64,000 nt of DNA from Pararcticibacter amylolyticus. GTDB lineage: Bacteria > Bacteroidota > Bacteroidia > Sphingobacteriales > Sphingobacteriaceae. The notes under the pieces were generated by a model. That model ran no database searches. It was given only the letters and a program-made list of their open reading frames with translations, and had not been told where the DNA came from. Every line of letters starts with the position of its first letter. The first letter of the stretch is position 1. Positions 17,159 through 27,300 of the stretch are shown piece after piece. The stretch spans positions 331,314-395,313 of the forward strand of contig NZ_QEAS01000001.1 in assembly GCF_003130405.1 (NCBI RefSeq), in the 5' to 3' direction. The translations under genes were made by a program, and so were the position numbers.

Positions 17159-17736
17159 GTTTTACAACTCTGATTTTACTGGTATGCTTAACAGTATCCT
17201 GCAATTCATGCGGAAATAAGGATTATTCGCCAAAACCCAGAGGTTATTACAGGATAACCTTCCCGGCAAAATCATACCAGGAATATCAGGGCTCCTGCCC
17301 ATACACTTTCCAGTACCCCGTTTACTCGCAGATTACGAGAGATAGCTCACGGGACGCACAGCCCTGCTGGCTCAACATTAATTTCCCTGACTTCAATGGA
17401 AAAATACATTTAAGCTACCATTCCGTAGATTCGCGCAAAATCTTTAATGAGCTGGTTGAAGACTCCCGTACATTTGTTTTTAAGCACACAGTAAAGGCAA
17501 CTGCCATAGACGAAGCACGTATTGCCTATCCGGATAAAAAGGTTTATGGCATTTATTACACTATTGAAGGGAACACGGCATCTGCTATACAATTCTTTCT
17601 GACCGACAGTACCCGACATTATCTGAGGGGTGCGCTTTATTTCAACGAAGTGCCCAGGGTAGATTCAATAAAACCCGTCCTGGACTTTGTGAAAAAAGAC
17701 ATAGATGTAATGATCCGGTCCTTTAAATGGAAGTGA
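17134..17736 (+). CDS. gldD: Gliding motility lipoprotein GldD
   Basis: The 200-residue protein resembles GldD, a lipoprotein needed for gliding in Flavobacterium and conserved even in non-gliding Bacteroidota. A signal peptide with a lipobox-like cysteine (LTVSCNSC) lies at about residues 19-26. The family core PKPRGYYRITFPAKSY, CWLNINFPDFNGKIHLSY and ALYFNEVPRVDSIKPVLDF is clear. The start lies inside aroE (25-bp overlap), suggesting coupled translation. Presence of gldD alone does not show that the organism glides; no gldJ, K, L, M or N is in the window. Confidence 0.88.
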   Translation: MGNLEQRLSFTTLILLVCLTVSCNSCGNKDYSPKPRGYYRITFPAKSYQEYQGSCPYTFQYPVYSQITRDSSRDAQPCWLNINFPDFNGKIHLSYHSVDSRKIFNELVEDSRTFVFKHTVKATAIDEARIAYPDKKVYGIYYTIEGNTASAIQFFLTDSTRHYLRGALYFNEVPRVDSIKPVLDFVKKDIDVMIRSFKWK

Positions 17737-17800
17737 ATATTGCTGATTGTTCAGCAACGTTCGAAATTGTAACTTGCACAGCTAAAATCAGAGATCGGGA

Positions 17801-18439
17801 ATGATTAAAGTTAAAGCGTTTGTATGTAATCCTTTCGGGGAAAATACCTATATACTTTCAGATGAAACAGGTGAATGTGTGATCATTGACCCCGGAATGT
17901 ATACCGGAGAAGAGCAGAACGAAATAGTTTCATACATAAAAGAGGAAAAACTCAGCCCTGTACTTCTTCTCAACACCCATTGCCACATAGACCATGTACT
18001 GGGTAATAAGTTTGTTAATGAAATGTTTGACCTGTTGCCCCAAACGCATGAACAAGAACTTCCCATGCTTGAGTCGGTGAGCGCATTTGCTGCGCCCATG
18101 GGGATCCGGTATGAGCTCTCCCCCCGCCCTGAACATTACCTGGAGGAAGGCGGGAAGGTTAACTTCGGAAACTCCGGACTTGAAATCATTCTTGCTCCGG
18201 GACATTCACCCGGACACACCTGCTTTTATAGTGCTGCCAGTAACTTCCTCATAGGAGGAGATGTCCTCTTCTACAGGAGCATCGGAAGAACAGATCTCCC
18301 CGGAGGAAATTATCAACAACTGATAACCAGTATCCGCGAAAAGCTATTCAAGCTTCCTGAAAACTGCGTAGTCTATCCTGGTCACGGCCAAGCCACCTCC
18401 ATCGGCTATGAAAAACAATACAATCCTTTTTTAAATTAA
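17801..18439 (+). CDS. Metallo-beta-lactamase-fold hydrolase (glyoxalase II-like)
   Basis: This 212-residue cytoplasmic MBL-fold protein has the metal signature THCHIDHVLG at about residues 58-67, a second ligand in LAPGHSPGHTCFY, an Asp in IGGDVLFY, and a final histidine in VVYPGHGQATSIG. This is the pattern of hydroxyacylglutathione hydrolase-like thioester hydrolases. It is shorter than glyoxalase II and lacks that family's C-terminal helical domain. Substrate unknown. It lies 64 bp after gldD on the same strand. Confidence 0.85.
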   Translation: MIKVKAFVCNPFGENTYILSDETGECVIIDPGMYTGEEQNEIVSYIKEEKLSPVLLLNTHCHIDHVLGNKFVNEMFDLLPQTHEQELPMLESVSAFAAPMGIRYELSPRPEHYLEEGGKVNFGNSGLEIILAPGHSPGHTCFYSAASNFLIGGDVLFYRSIGRTDLPGGNYQQLITSIREKLFKLPENCVVYPGHGQATSIGYEKQYNPFLN

Positions 18440-18494
18440 GAGTATACAAAAACAGGTATCGGGGAATGCTGTAATTAAAGAAAGATAACGGGAA

Positions 18495-19721
18495 ATGTAC
18501 ACGTCATTCTATATAGCCAAAAGGTATCTGTTCTCAAAGAAGTCTCTGAATGCGATAAATTTTATCTCAGGAATTTCCGTATTGGGAGTCTTTGTGGGGA
18601 GTGCAGCGCTCGTCATCATTTTGTCTGTATTCAACGGGTTTGAAAATGTAGTGCTTTCTATGTACAATACATTCACGCCTGAGATTAGAATTGAGCCATC
18701 TTCCGGAAAAGCGTTCGACCCAGGGTCTGCACTCTTTACAGCACTAAGAAAAGACAAGCGAATAGAGAATTATACCGAGGTACTTCAGGAAAAGGCTCTC
18801 CTCAGATATAAAGGAGGTCAATATATCGGGATGGTTAAAGGGGTGAGCAACGACTTTCTGAAAAGACAGCGGCTCGACAGTACATTGATAGAGGGCAGCT
18901 TTACACTGAACAAAAATGGCGTCGACTTCGCTGTGGCCGGATCACTTGTTCAGGGATACCTTAATCTCAACCTAAAAGACGACTTTACTGATCTTGAGAT
19001 ATATTCTCCGCGTAAAGGAGCAGGCAACTCTATCAATCCGGCCGATGAGTTTATTGTCAAAACAATCCACCCGTCAGGCGTTTTTCAAATCCAGCAACAA
19101 TTTGATGAATCACTGATAGTTCCGTTACATTTCGCCAGGCAGTTGCTTGAAGAAGAAAAGAAAGTCTCCTTCATAGAAATATATCTGAAAGACGACTCAC
19201 AAATAGATCGTTTCCAGGACGAGATTTCTCAAAAACTGGGGAAACAGTTCATAGTAAAGAACAGGGTTCAACAAAATGCACTTCTCTATAAAATTTTGAA
19301 TTCCGAAAAATGGGCTATCTTCGTCATACTGACGTTCGTACTGATCATTGCTGTATTTAACCTCGTTGGCTCTTTAACCATGCTGGTTATGGACAAGAAA
19401 AAAGATATAGCTATCCTGAGCAGTATAGGTGCAGGCAGGGGACTAATCAGGAAAATATTCTTTCTGGAAGGGATGATCATTACAGTTGCAGGATGTATTG
19501 CAGGAATGTTTACAGGCCTTATCTTCTGCCTTGTTCAGCAACACTTTGGCCTGATCAAAATGGCGGAGGCGAACCTGATAACAGAATCTTATCCCGTAGG
19601 CATCAATCCTCTGGATTTTGTACTGGTATTCTTTACCGTTACCGGAATTTCGCTAATTACTTCCGGCATTGCCTCCAGGCTCAGTGTAAAAAACCTGGGA
19701 AATATGAAAGACGAGTTATAA
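18495..19721 (+). CDS. ABC transporter permease, LolC/LolE/FtsX type
   Basis: The 408-residue inner-membrane protein has one N-terminal membrane segment (about 20-45), a large periplasmic domain (about 50-265), and three more membrane segments near 270-300, 320-350 and 365-395. This is the four-helix MacB/LolC-E/FtsX layout. The N-terminal FYIAKRYLFSKKSLNAINFISGISVLGVFVGSAALVI stretch and the cytoplasmic MDKKKDIAILSSIGA segment are characteristic of LolE-like lipoprotein-release permeases. No ATPase gene is beside it; a LolD elsewhere is expected. Its stop overlaps the convergent hldD stop by 6 bp. Confidence 0.85.
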   Translation: MYTSFYIAKRYLFSKKSLNAINFISGISVLGVFVGSAALVIILSVFNGFENVVLSMYNTFTPEIRIEPSSGKAFDPGSALFTALRKDKRIENYTEVLQEKALLRYKGGQYIGMVKGVSNDFLKRQRLDSTLIEGSFTLNKNGVDFAVAGSLVQGYLNLNLKDDFTDLEIYSPRKGAGNSINPADEFIVKTIHPSGVFQIQQQFDESLIVPLHFARQLLEEEKKVSFIEIYLKDDSQIDRFQDEISQKLGKQFIVKNRVQQNALLYKILNSEKWAIFVILTFVLIIAVFNLVGSLTMLVMDKKKDIAILSSIGAGRGLIRKIFFLEGMIITVAGCIAGMFTGLIFCLVQQHFGLIKMAEANLITESYPVGINPLDFVLVFFTVTGISLITSGIASRLSVKNLGNMKDEL

Positions 19722-20681
19722 ATACTTTCCCGGAATAAGATAATTTCTGACATAATCATCAACGCCTTCTTCCAGAGTGTGGAAAGGCTTATGATACCCA
19801 ATCGACCAGAGCTTATCCATCTTCGCTTCAGTAAAATACTGATATTTTTCTCTTATATCTTCCGGTGTAGGAATGAAGGTAATATCAGGTTGTAATTCTG
19901 CCGATCTGAATGTGGCGGAGGCCAGGTCATAAAATGTACGTGCTTTACCCGATCCAAGATTATAGATACCAGAATCTTTTCTGTGATGCATAAAGAAGTA
20001 AAGTACCTCTGTTACATCTTTTACATATACAAAATCACGCATCTGTTCGCCGTCTTTAAAGTCGGGCCGGTGAGATTGAAAAAGCTTCATCTTCCCGGTT
20101 TCTTTTATATTGCGATAGGTGTGAAATATCACGGAAGCCATCCTGTCTTTGTGATATTCATTAGGTCCGTAAACGTTAAAAAATTTCAGTCCAACCCAGA
20201 AATACGGCTTTCTCTCCTGAGTCAAAGCCCATTTGTCAAACTCATTCTTAGACTCACCATAAGGATTTAGCGGTTTTAACCTGTCCAGCTTATTCTCATC
20301 GTCCTCATATCCTTCTTCACCCAATCCGTAAGTTGCAGCAGAAGATGCATAAACAAGAGGAAGGCCAAATTCAACACACGCGTTCCACACCTGTTTAGTA
20401 TACTCCAGATTAAGCCGGTTAAGCACCTCGTAATCAAACTCTGTAGTATCTGTCCGTGCTCCCAGATGAAAGATAAACTGGATGTGCAGATGATTGGACC
20501 GTATCCATTCAATGAAATCCTCTCTGTCTACCAGTTTCGAATAACGCTTTCCTTCGAAATTCTTATTCTGCCCGGGATCCGAAAAATCGTCCACTAATAT
20601 CAGGTCGAAATATCCTTCATCGTTTAGCTTACTTACTAAACAACTTCCAATAAAACCAGCAGCTCCGGTAACTATGATCAT
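19716..20681 (-). CDS. hldD: ADP-L-glycero-D-manno-heptose-6-epimerase
   Basis: This 321-residue short-chain dehydrogenase-like epimerase makes the heptose donor for lipopolysaccharide inner core. It starts with the NAD(P)-binding IIVTGAAGFIGSCLV. The family-specific VDDFS and FHLGARTDTTE segments follow, the catalytic Y-x3-K appears in NPYGESKNEFD, and LKFFNVYGPNEYHK is typical of HldD. Its substrate links it to the lipid A operon earlier in the window. It is convergent with the LolE-like gene and lies 51 bp downstream of where mqnD begins reading in the same direction. Confidence 0.9.
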   Translation of the reverse strand: MIIVTGAAGFIGSCLVSKLNDEGYFDLILVDDFSDPGQNKNFEGKRYSKLVDREDFIEWIRSNHLHIQFIFHLGARTDTTEFDYEVLNRLNLEYTKQVWNACVEFGLPLVYASSAATYGLGEEGYEDDENKLDRLKPLNPYGESKNEFDKWALTQERKPYFWVGLKFFNVYGPNEYHKDRMASVIFHTYRNIKETGKMKLFQSHRPDFKDGEQMRDFVYVKDVTEVLYFFMHHRKDSGIYNLGSGKARTFYDLASATFRSAELQPDITFIPTPEDIREKYQYFTEAKMDKLWSIGYHKPFHTLEEGVDDYVRNYLIPGKYL

Positions 20682-20731
20682 GTGTTATATGTTAATCTGT
20701 GAAGAATAATAAGCACTGAACTTCAGGCCCA

Positions 20732-21598
20732 TTATTCATTTAAAAAAATATCCTCTTTCAGATCAGGAATAATCTCTTTCGACAATGCCGTATCAAAAAG
20801 AAGTTTTATCGCCTTACGCCCTTCTGCGCCCAAATCTACAGAATATTTGTTTACATATAGCTCGATATGCTTATACATCACTTCCTCATCCATCGCCTGC
20901 GCATGCTGTCTGATAAATTCTATCCCCGACTTAGGGTTTTCAAACGCGTATTCAACACTTTTCTTTAAAACCCTGTTCACTTTCTGCTTTATCTCGCCGG
21001 GCAGTTCTCTCCTGATTACAATTCCCCCAAGAGGTATTGCGCACCCGGTCTGTTCCTCCCAAAAGCTACCAAGATCGATTACTTTTTTCAGTCCTTTATC
21101 CTGGTAAGTAAACCTGTTTTCATGAATAATAAGGCCAAGATCAATGTCGCCCTTTAGCAGGCTATCCTCAATTTCAGAGAATACCATCTCCACCTTATTC
21201 GTCAAAAGAGGAAATGCCAGGCTAAAAAGAAAATTTGCTGTTGTAAACCTGCCGGGTATACCAATCTTCAGAGGCCGTCCACCTTCTGTATAGCCGGCGG
21301 GATCCTGCCTTAAAAGATCCGGGGTAATTTTATCCCTGGAAATCAGAAGCGGGCCGACCCCAAAGCCGAGGGCACTTCCCGAATCGAGAAGAGCATAATC
21401 CTCCACGGCAAAAGCGAAAGCATGAAAGCTAAGTTTCGTGATATCAAGGTTCACATCAAACGCCTTATGATTAAGTGTCTCCACATCATCATAGAATACT
21501 TCAAATTCAAGACCTTCTGTATCAATTTTATGATGGATCATAGCATCGAAGATAAATGTATCATTCGGGCAGGGGGAAAAACCAAGTGTGAGTTTCAT
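20732..21598 (-). CDS. mqnD: 1,4-dihydroxy-6-naphthoate synthase MqnD
   Basis: MqnD converts cyclic dehypoxanthine futalosine into 1,4-dihydroxy-6-naphthoate in the futalosine route to menaquinone. The 288-residue protein has the signature TLGFSPCPNDTFIFDAM at its N-terminus, the DVETLNHKAF segment, and a periplasmic-binding-protein-like two-lobed fold without a signal peptide. Its ATG overlaps the mqnB stop region by 4 bp, so the two are translated together. Confidence 0.93.
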   Translation of the reverse strand: MKLTLGFSPCPNDTFIFDAMIHHKIDTEGLEFEVFYDDVETLNHKAFDVNLDITKLSFHAFAFAVEDYALLDSGSALGFGVGPLLISRDKITPDLLRQDPAGYTEGGRPLKIGIPGRFTTANFLFSLAFPLLTNKVEMVFSEIEDSLLKGDIDLGLIIHENRFTYQDKGLKKVIDLGSFWEEQTGCAIPLGGIVIRRELPGEIKQKVNRVLKKSVEYAFENPKSGIEFIRQHAQAMDEEVMYKHIELYVNKYSVDLGAEGRKAIKLLFDTALSKEIIPDLKEDIFLNE

Positions 21599-22239
21599 AC
21601 TAATTTATTAAGCAGATATATAAGTTCCTTATTGAGATTAGCAATAGCGAGGGGTATATTCCAGGCCAGTCTGTTTCGTCTCTCCACATAATTTGAGACA
21701 GCACGAACCTGTAGCCCGGGGAGTGATTTCATCCTGCAGCAATAAAAAAAGGCAGCGCCTTCCATTGTCTCTATATCCGGATTGAGCCTTGCTACTGTTT
21801 GTTCAATGCTTTCTTCATTGCCATGCACGGTATTTACTGTGATAGCAGAAACTTTTGGCAGGTGATCAGAAAGAGCATCAGAAAGGTGTCCCGAAACAGG
21901 ATACTCAGTGCCCCGTCCGAATCCTAAGTGATCGATGGATAAAAAGGCATCATGGTCTTGCGCCCCTAACTCAGAAAAACAGTCTTTTTCAACGTTGACA
22001 ACATCACCAGGGTTCAAGGTCCGGCTAAAGCTTCCTGCTATACCCGCATTAAACGCAAAATCGAACGTGTCCGAAGCAAGAGCCTGCCCCATTGACCACG
22101 CAGTAGCCACCATTCCAACCCCTGTCACCAAAATAAAAATCTCATTGCCATTCACTATATTCGGGCCTTCCCTGAAATCAAAATGCGAGGAAAGGGGTTG
22201 TATTTCTTCAGGGGTAGCAGTTACCAGAAGCAATTTCAT
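21595..22239 (-). CDS. mqnB: Futalosine hydrolase MqnB
   Basis: A 214-residue nucleoside phosphorylase-superfamily protein that removes hypoxanthine from futalosine. It starts MKLLLVTATPEEIQPL; an in-frame ATG 45 bp upstream would add a tail without family support. FNAGIAGSFSRTLNPGDVV is the phosphorylase-like signature, and TMEGAAFFYCC with RAVSNYVERRN supplies the ribose- and base-contacting residues. Overlap with mqnD supports the futalosine assignment over MTA/SAH nucleosidase. Confidence 0.9.
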   Translation of the reverse strand: MKLLLVTATPEEIQPLSSHFDFREGPNIVNGNEIFILVTGVGMVATAWSMGQALASDTFDFAFNAGIAGSFSRTLNPGDVVNVEKDCFSELGAQDHDAFLSIDHLGFGRGTEYPVSGHLSDALSDHLPKVSAITVNTVHGNEESIEQTVARLNPDIETMEGAAFFYCCRMKSLPGLQVRAVSNYVERRNRLAWNIPLAIANLNKELIYLLNKLV

Positions 22240-22243
22240 ATCG

Positions 22244-22251
22244 CGAAGATA
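22244..22251 (-). promoter_or_regulatory. Possible mqnB -7 box
   Basis: On the minus strand the sequence reads TATCTTCG, 7 of 8 positions of TAnnTTTG, ending 5 nt before the mqnB ATG. As with lpxD, this would give an almost leaderless transcript. Confidence 0.3.
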
Positions 22252-22295
22252 CAGATTGCAACACGTAGCGGGTAAGTCGTGCACTCAGTTTTAAG

Positions 22296-22303
22296 TATAT
22301 TTG
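22296..22303 (+). promoter_or_regulatory. queD -7 promoter box
   Basis: TATATTTG is a perfect TAnnTTTG match 18 bp before the queD ATG. It would drive queD and probably folE and fabD behind it. Confidence 0.5.
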
Positions 22304-22320
22304 TACTTTATTATATTTAA

Positions 22321-22746
22321 ATGATATACATTACCAGAAGAGAACAATTCAATGCCGCACATAAGTTATACAGGGAGGAATGGAGCGATGAGCGAAACAT
22401 GCAGGTATTCGGAAAATGCTCAAATCCTAACTGGCATGGCCATAATTACGAGCTTTTCGTCACCGTGAAAGGAGAGATCAATCCCGATACCGGATATCTT
22501 ATAGACCTCAAGACGCTCAAAGAAATCATCCGGCTGCACGTAACGGACAAACTCGACCACAAAAATGTCAATCTTGATGTCGACTTTATGAAAGATAAGA
22601 TGGCTTCCACAGAAGTGCTGGCAACGGAGATCTTTAATCAACTAAAGTTGCCGCTTGAACAACGCGGAGTAACCCTCTACAAAGTAAAACTCGTTGAAAC
22701 AGAAAATAATTATGCAGAATACTATGGCCAAGATCAGCCATTATAA
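22321..22746 (+). CDS. queD: 6-carboxytetrahydropterin synthase (QueD/PTPS family)
   Basis: The 141-residue T-fold enzyme converts dihydroneopterin triphosphate into 6-carboxytetrahydropterin for queuosine, or makes a related pterin. The zinc ligands are H in FNAAHKLY and two H in NWHGHNYEL, and the catalytic Cys is in [20 protein letters not shown] and the C-terminal ETENNYAEY carry the substrate-binding glutamate. The next gene, folE, makes its substrate and starts 9 bp downstream. Confidence 0.92.
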   Translation: MIYITRREQFNAAHKLYREEWSDERNMQVFGKCSNPNWHGHNYELFVTVKGEINPDTGYLIDLKTLKEIIRLHVTDKLDHKNVNLDVDFMKDKMASTEVLATEIFNQLKLPLEQRGVTLYKVKLVETENNYAEYYGQDQPL

Positions 22747-22754
22747 AATATAAC

Positions 22755-23396
22755 ATGAAAGAGAACGAAGTTAATCACATGGCAGAAGAAAATGAGCTTG
22801 ACGGTTATGTTAAAATTGATCGTTATAATCCTGTTAAAATTGAACGGATAGCCTCACACTATAGCGAAATCCTTTCCGATATAGGGGAAGACCCCTCAAG
22901 AGAAGGACTTTTAAAAACGCCCGAACGCGTGGCTAAGGCACTGCAATATCTGACACATGGCTACGACCTGAAACCACATGAAATTCTAAGGAGCGCCATG
23001 TTCAAAGAAGAATACAGCCAGATGGTAGTAGTAAAGGATATTGAAGTTTATTCTATGTGCGAACATCACCTGCTCCCTTTCTTCGGAAAAGCACATGTAG
23101 CTTATATCCCCAACGGACATATAGTTGGTCTTAGTAAAATTCCCAGAGTAGTAGAAGCGTATTCCAGAAGACTCCAGGTACAGGAACGCCTTACCAATGA
23201 AATCAGGGATTGCATCCAGGAAACACTCAATCCTCTTGGGGTAGCTGTTGTCATCGAATGCAAGCATTTATGTATGTCTATGCGGGGGATACAAAAACAA
23301 AATTCTGTAACCACTACATCCGCATTTACAGGCGCATTTGCAAATGAGAGAACCAGAGCCGAATTCTTACGGCTTATTACAGCAAGTCTTGATTAG
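22755..23396 (+). CDS. folE: GTP cyclohydrolase I FolE
   Basis: FolE opens GTP to dihydroneopterin triphosphate, the precursor for folate and for the QueD product. The 213-residue type I enzyme has [19 protein letters not shown], the zinc/catalytic [19 protein letters not shown] (Cys and His ligands), [23 protein letters not shown], and the second zinc cysteine in [12 protein letters not shown]. The start at 22755 fits the queD junction, though a Met nine codons in (MAEENELDG) is also possible. Confidence 0.96.
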   Translation: MKENEVNHMAEENELDGYVKIDRYNPVKIERIASHYSEILSDIGEDPSREGLLKTPERVAKALQYLTHGYDLKPHEILRSAMFKEEYSQMVVVKDIEVYSMCEHHLLPFFGKAHVAYIPNGHIVGLSKIPRVVEAYSRRLQVQERLTNEIRDCIQETLNPLGVAVVIECKHLCMSMRGIQKQNSVTTTSAFTGAFANERTRAEFLRLITASLD

Positions 23397-23432
23397 ATTT
23401 TTTTATTATTAACAGCCTATAGATAAAAGTAT

Positions 23433-24317
23433 ATGAAGGCATATATATTTCCGGGACAAGGATCCCAGTTTCCCGGTATGGGAAAAGAGCTCTACCAGGA
23501 TGCTAAAGCAAAAGAGCTTTTTGAAAAAGCGAATGAAATATTAGGATTCAGGATCACCGACATTATGTTTGATGGCACCGAAGAAGAGCTCAGACAAACA
23601 AAAGTAACACAACCAGCAATCTTTCTTCACTCTGTCATACTAGCTGATTCACTTGGCGGATATTTCCAGCCCGATATGGTAGCGGGTCATTCACTGGGAG
23701 AGTTCTCCGCTCTGGTTGCAACAGGCGCGTTAACTTTTGAAGACGGACTAAGGCTCGTTTCTGCCCGGGCGAATGCCATGCAAAAGGCATGTGAAATCCA
23801 GCCGTCAACCATGGCTGCGATACTTGGACTGGATGATTATACGGTTGAAGAAGTCTGTCAAATGGTAAGCGAAATAGTGGTTCCGGCTAATTACAATTGC
23901 CCCGGCCAGCTTGTCATTTCGGGCAGTATCGAAGGCGTAGAAAAGGCATGCGCTTTACTGACAGAACGCGGAGCCAGGAGAGCACTGAAATTAAATGTCA
24001 GCGGTGCGTTTCACTCACCTTTAATGGAAGCTGCCCGTGCCGAACTTGAAAGCGCGATTGAAGCAACTCAGGTTAAATCGCCGGTATGCCCGGTTTATCA
24101 GAATATCGATGCAAAACCGCATACCGATCCGCACACGATAAAGGCCAATCTTATAGCTCAGCTTACCGGCCCGGTAAGATGGACGCAAACTGTCAAAAAA
24201 ATGCTGGAAGACGGAGCTACATCATTTACAGAAGTAGGACCAGGAAATGTATTACAGGGCCTGGTGAAAAAAGTAGACCGGTCTGTGGAAACCGCAAGCG
24301 CCCAGACCACAGCATAA
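23433..24317 (+). CDS. fabD: Malonyl-CoA:ACP transacylase
   Basis: FabD loads malonate onto acyl carrier protein for fatty acid synthesis. The 294-residue protein starts AYIFPGQGSQFPGMG, the oxyanion-hole motif. The nucleophile elbow GHSLGEFSAL holds the catalytic serine near residue 88. Arg in VSARANAMQ and His in SGAFHSPLM complete the active site, and QLTGPVRWTQTV is characteristic. It follows folE by 36 bp and is closed by a hairpin. Confidence 0.95.
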   Translation: MKAYIFPGQGSQFPGMGKELYQDAKAKELFEKANEILGFRITDIMFDGTEEELRQTKVTQPAIFLHSVILADSLGGYFQPDMVAGHSLGEFSALVATGALTFEDGLRLVSARANAMQKACEIQPSTMAAILGLDDYTVEEVCQMVSEIVVPANYNCPGQLVISGSIEGVEKACALLTERGARRALKLNVSGAFHSPLMEAARAELESAIEATQVKSPVCPVYQNIDAKPHTDPHTIKANLIAQLTGPVRWTQTVKKMLEDGATSFTEVGPGNVLQGLVKKVDRSVETASAQTTA

Positions 24318-24323
24318 AAATAT

Positions 24324-24361
24324 AAAGGATACCGGTTGTCAAACACAGCCTGTATCCTTTT
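24324..24361 (+). terminator. Terminator after fabD
   Basis: AAAGGATAC (24324-24332) pairs with GTATCCTTT (24352-24360), followed by T bases, 7 bp after the fabD stop. Confidence 0.65.
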
Positions 24362-24397
24362 GTTATCTGCTAGAGTTTCATCCTAATCATCCTCTCT

Positions 24398-27300
24398 GTG
24401 ACTTCAGCCTTTAAAATACGTTTACTCCTCTTTATTCTCACAATAGGGTTTGCTGCAACCGCTATATCTGTGCATTTCAACTTCGATAAAGGCCAGATAC
24501 TGGAATCGGATGCGCGCACCATTGAGCAAAACCTTCAGAAAAAAGAAAGGTTCGTGAAGAGCTTTTTAAACAACAAAGCAAATTTTAAGGCCTTGCAGTC
24601 CATTCACAAAAATCCGGCACGAGCAGCAGAGTTAATTAAGGACTTCAGGGATAAGCGATCTATCTATCTCCATACCTATTACAACGAGCAACTCGTTTTC
24701 TGGGGAGCAAACAGAATCGTTCCTACTACGGATGCGGGACTGAAAGAAGGAAGTAACAGGCTTAAAACAAGAAATGGATGGTATGAAGCCATCAGGAAAT
24801 CTGAAGGACCATTCTCTGTAGTGTGTATCATTCCGATTAAGGCAGAGTACCCATTTCAGAACCGGTACCTGAAAAACTCTTTTGCTCCTGATCTCATAGA
24901 AGAAAACAATCTTGATATCGCAGGATTGAACGATAAAAAAGTATATAATATAAAAAACAGCGAGGGGCATTTTATTCTGTCTGTTAAGCTCAAATCATCT
25001 GTCATAAATAGTTTTTATTCGAAGCTTGAGCTATGGATGATCGCTCTGACCGTCTTGTTTATGACGATCTTTGTCAACCAGGTCAGTACATTCATGGCAT
25101 CGAGGGGACATATTAAATCTGCTATCGGATTATTTGCTCTGTATTTCCTGATCCTGAAGATTGCTTCAGTCGAGTTTCCGGTATTTTCCTCCTATTTTAA
25201 TCTCAGTCTTTTTGATCCCAGGCATTATTCAGGGGGCTATTTTTTCAGATCACTGGGTGACTTCCTCCTGACTACTATTGCCATGAGCTGGTTATTATGC
25301 TTTTTTTACAGCTATCGTAAGAAGATCACGCTTGCCAGTCACCCTATACCTGACAAAGCAGGAGCTGTCATATTTATCGCTTTAGGCGTGGTTATTTACG
25401 CAATAGCTAATCAGCAAAGTGATATTTTTTACCAACTTATCGTAAACTCGAATATTAATTTCAACCTAACAAATATCCTTTATCTCGACATCTACAGCTG
25501 GATCGGTATCCTGCTGATGTGTATCGGCGCATTTAATCTGTATCTGCTCCTTGAGATTTTCCTGGCACTAGGAGCCGGGTTACCACTTTCCAACAACCAA
25601 AAACTAAAGATATTCCTCATTTCAATAGGGGTTATTTTGCTGGCGCAGGCCATAAGCGGAACTTTTGCTGTTTACACACTCCTCTTCAGCATAATCGTTT
25701 TCATAAAGGGCTGGGCATTTTACACTGACAACAAAGCTTACAATTACCTTATTTTCGTTTTAGTTGTACTGCTTTTCTCCATTATAGCATCTATAAAACT
25801 ATCATCATTTCAGTACATCAAAGAAAGAGATCACCGGCAGGTGATAGCATACCGGCTCGAGTCGGCAGATGATCCCAATGCCGTTCTCCTGTTTTTTTCC
25901 CTAGAACAGGAAATCCTGAAAGACAATTTCGTTAAAGAATATTTTAAAGCAGGCAGCAAAGACAGATCTTCACTTAAAGACAAACTACGCAAGCTATATT
26001 TTGACGGCTACCTTTCACGTTACGAATTTGACGTACATACTTATTTCCCGGGACAGGAAAGTACATCTCCCGATAGTGCAGAAATCAGAATATTCAGAAA
26101 TTTCGTGCTCGCTGGTTCTATAAAAGTATCTGAGAACTTCTACAGAATCAACAACACGTTTGGATATCAGCACTATTTCGCCATTATTCCAGTAAGAGAA
26201 GGAGAACAGGTTCTCGGAACCCTCTTGCTTACCCTGAAGTCGGCAACTGTGAAGAACCCAAGGGAAGTACCGGAAGTCCTGGTAGACAATAAAATGTATG
26301 TGGATAAGGACCTTCAGAACTATTCATTCGCATTTTACCTTAACGGATTACTGCTCAATCAAAATGGCACCTACATATACAACCTGGTAAACAATGACTT
26401 TAAAGGGAAGGACAACAGTTTTGTCTTTATGGAAAAAAATGGATACAACCATCTTATCTATAAGCCTAACTCCAAAAAAGTTATTGTAGTGAGTCAGCCT
26501 GTAACTACCTGGATTATGAAACTTGGCTCTGTTTCATTCCTCTTCCTGGTGATGATCGTGTTGTCTGTCGTAATATTGGGAATTCATCAGGTGTGGCTGG
26601 TAATACACGACGAAAACTTCAAGTTAACAGCTCACAAACTTGCTCATATCTTTTCAAGAAAAAGGATACTCTATAGCACAAGAATACAGGCGTCCCTGGT
26701 CTCTGCAATTATTCTTACGCTTCTCATTGTCGGAGTTATCACCTATATCAGCATTAGCAGGCAATTCAGACAACAGCTCCAGGAAGATGCTGTAAAGCAG
26801 ATTGACCAGATTACCACCGGGATTGAGAAAAATCAGATCTTTAAGGAAGGCTCTTTAGCCGATAATGAAGATGCCCTGCATTCCTTTGCGGATATAAATG
26901 CAACCGACCTCAACCTCTTCGACCTCCAGGGAAAACTGATTTATACCACTCAGAACAAGATCTATGAGAACGGCTTCGTGGAACCCAAAATGAACGCTTT
27001 TGCCTATATCTTTCTTAACAAATTCCAGAGGTCAGAATTTATCAATACCGAACAGGTTGGCAGAATGAAATTTATTTCAGCTTATAAACCTCTTCGCAAC
27101 AGCAGAAATGAAACGATCGCTTACCTGTCTCTTCCCTACTTCTCGAATGAAACGGATTACGACCAGCGCATCGGTCAATACCTGAATACTATTATCAATG
27201 TTTACGCTCTTGTATTGGTTGCCATAACATTATTTGCGATTTTCCTGGCAAACCAGATTACATATCCCCTTATCCTGGTAAGCAAGAGTCTGAGTGAAAT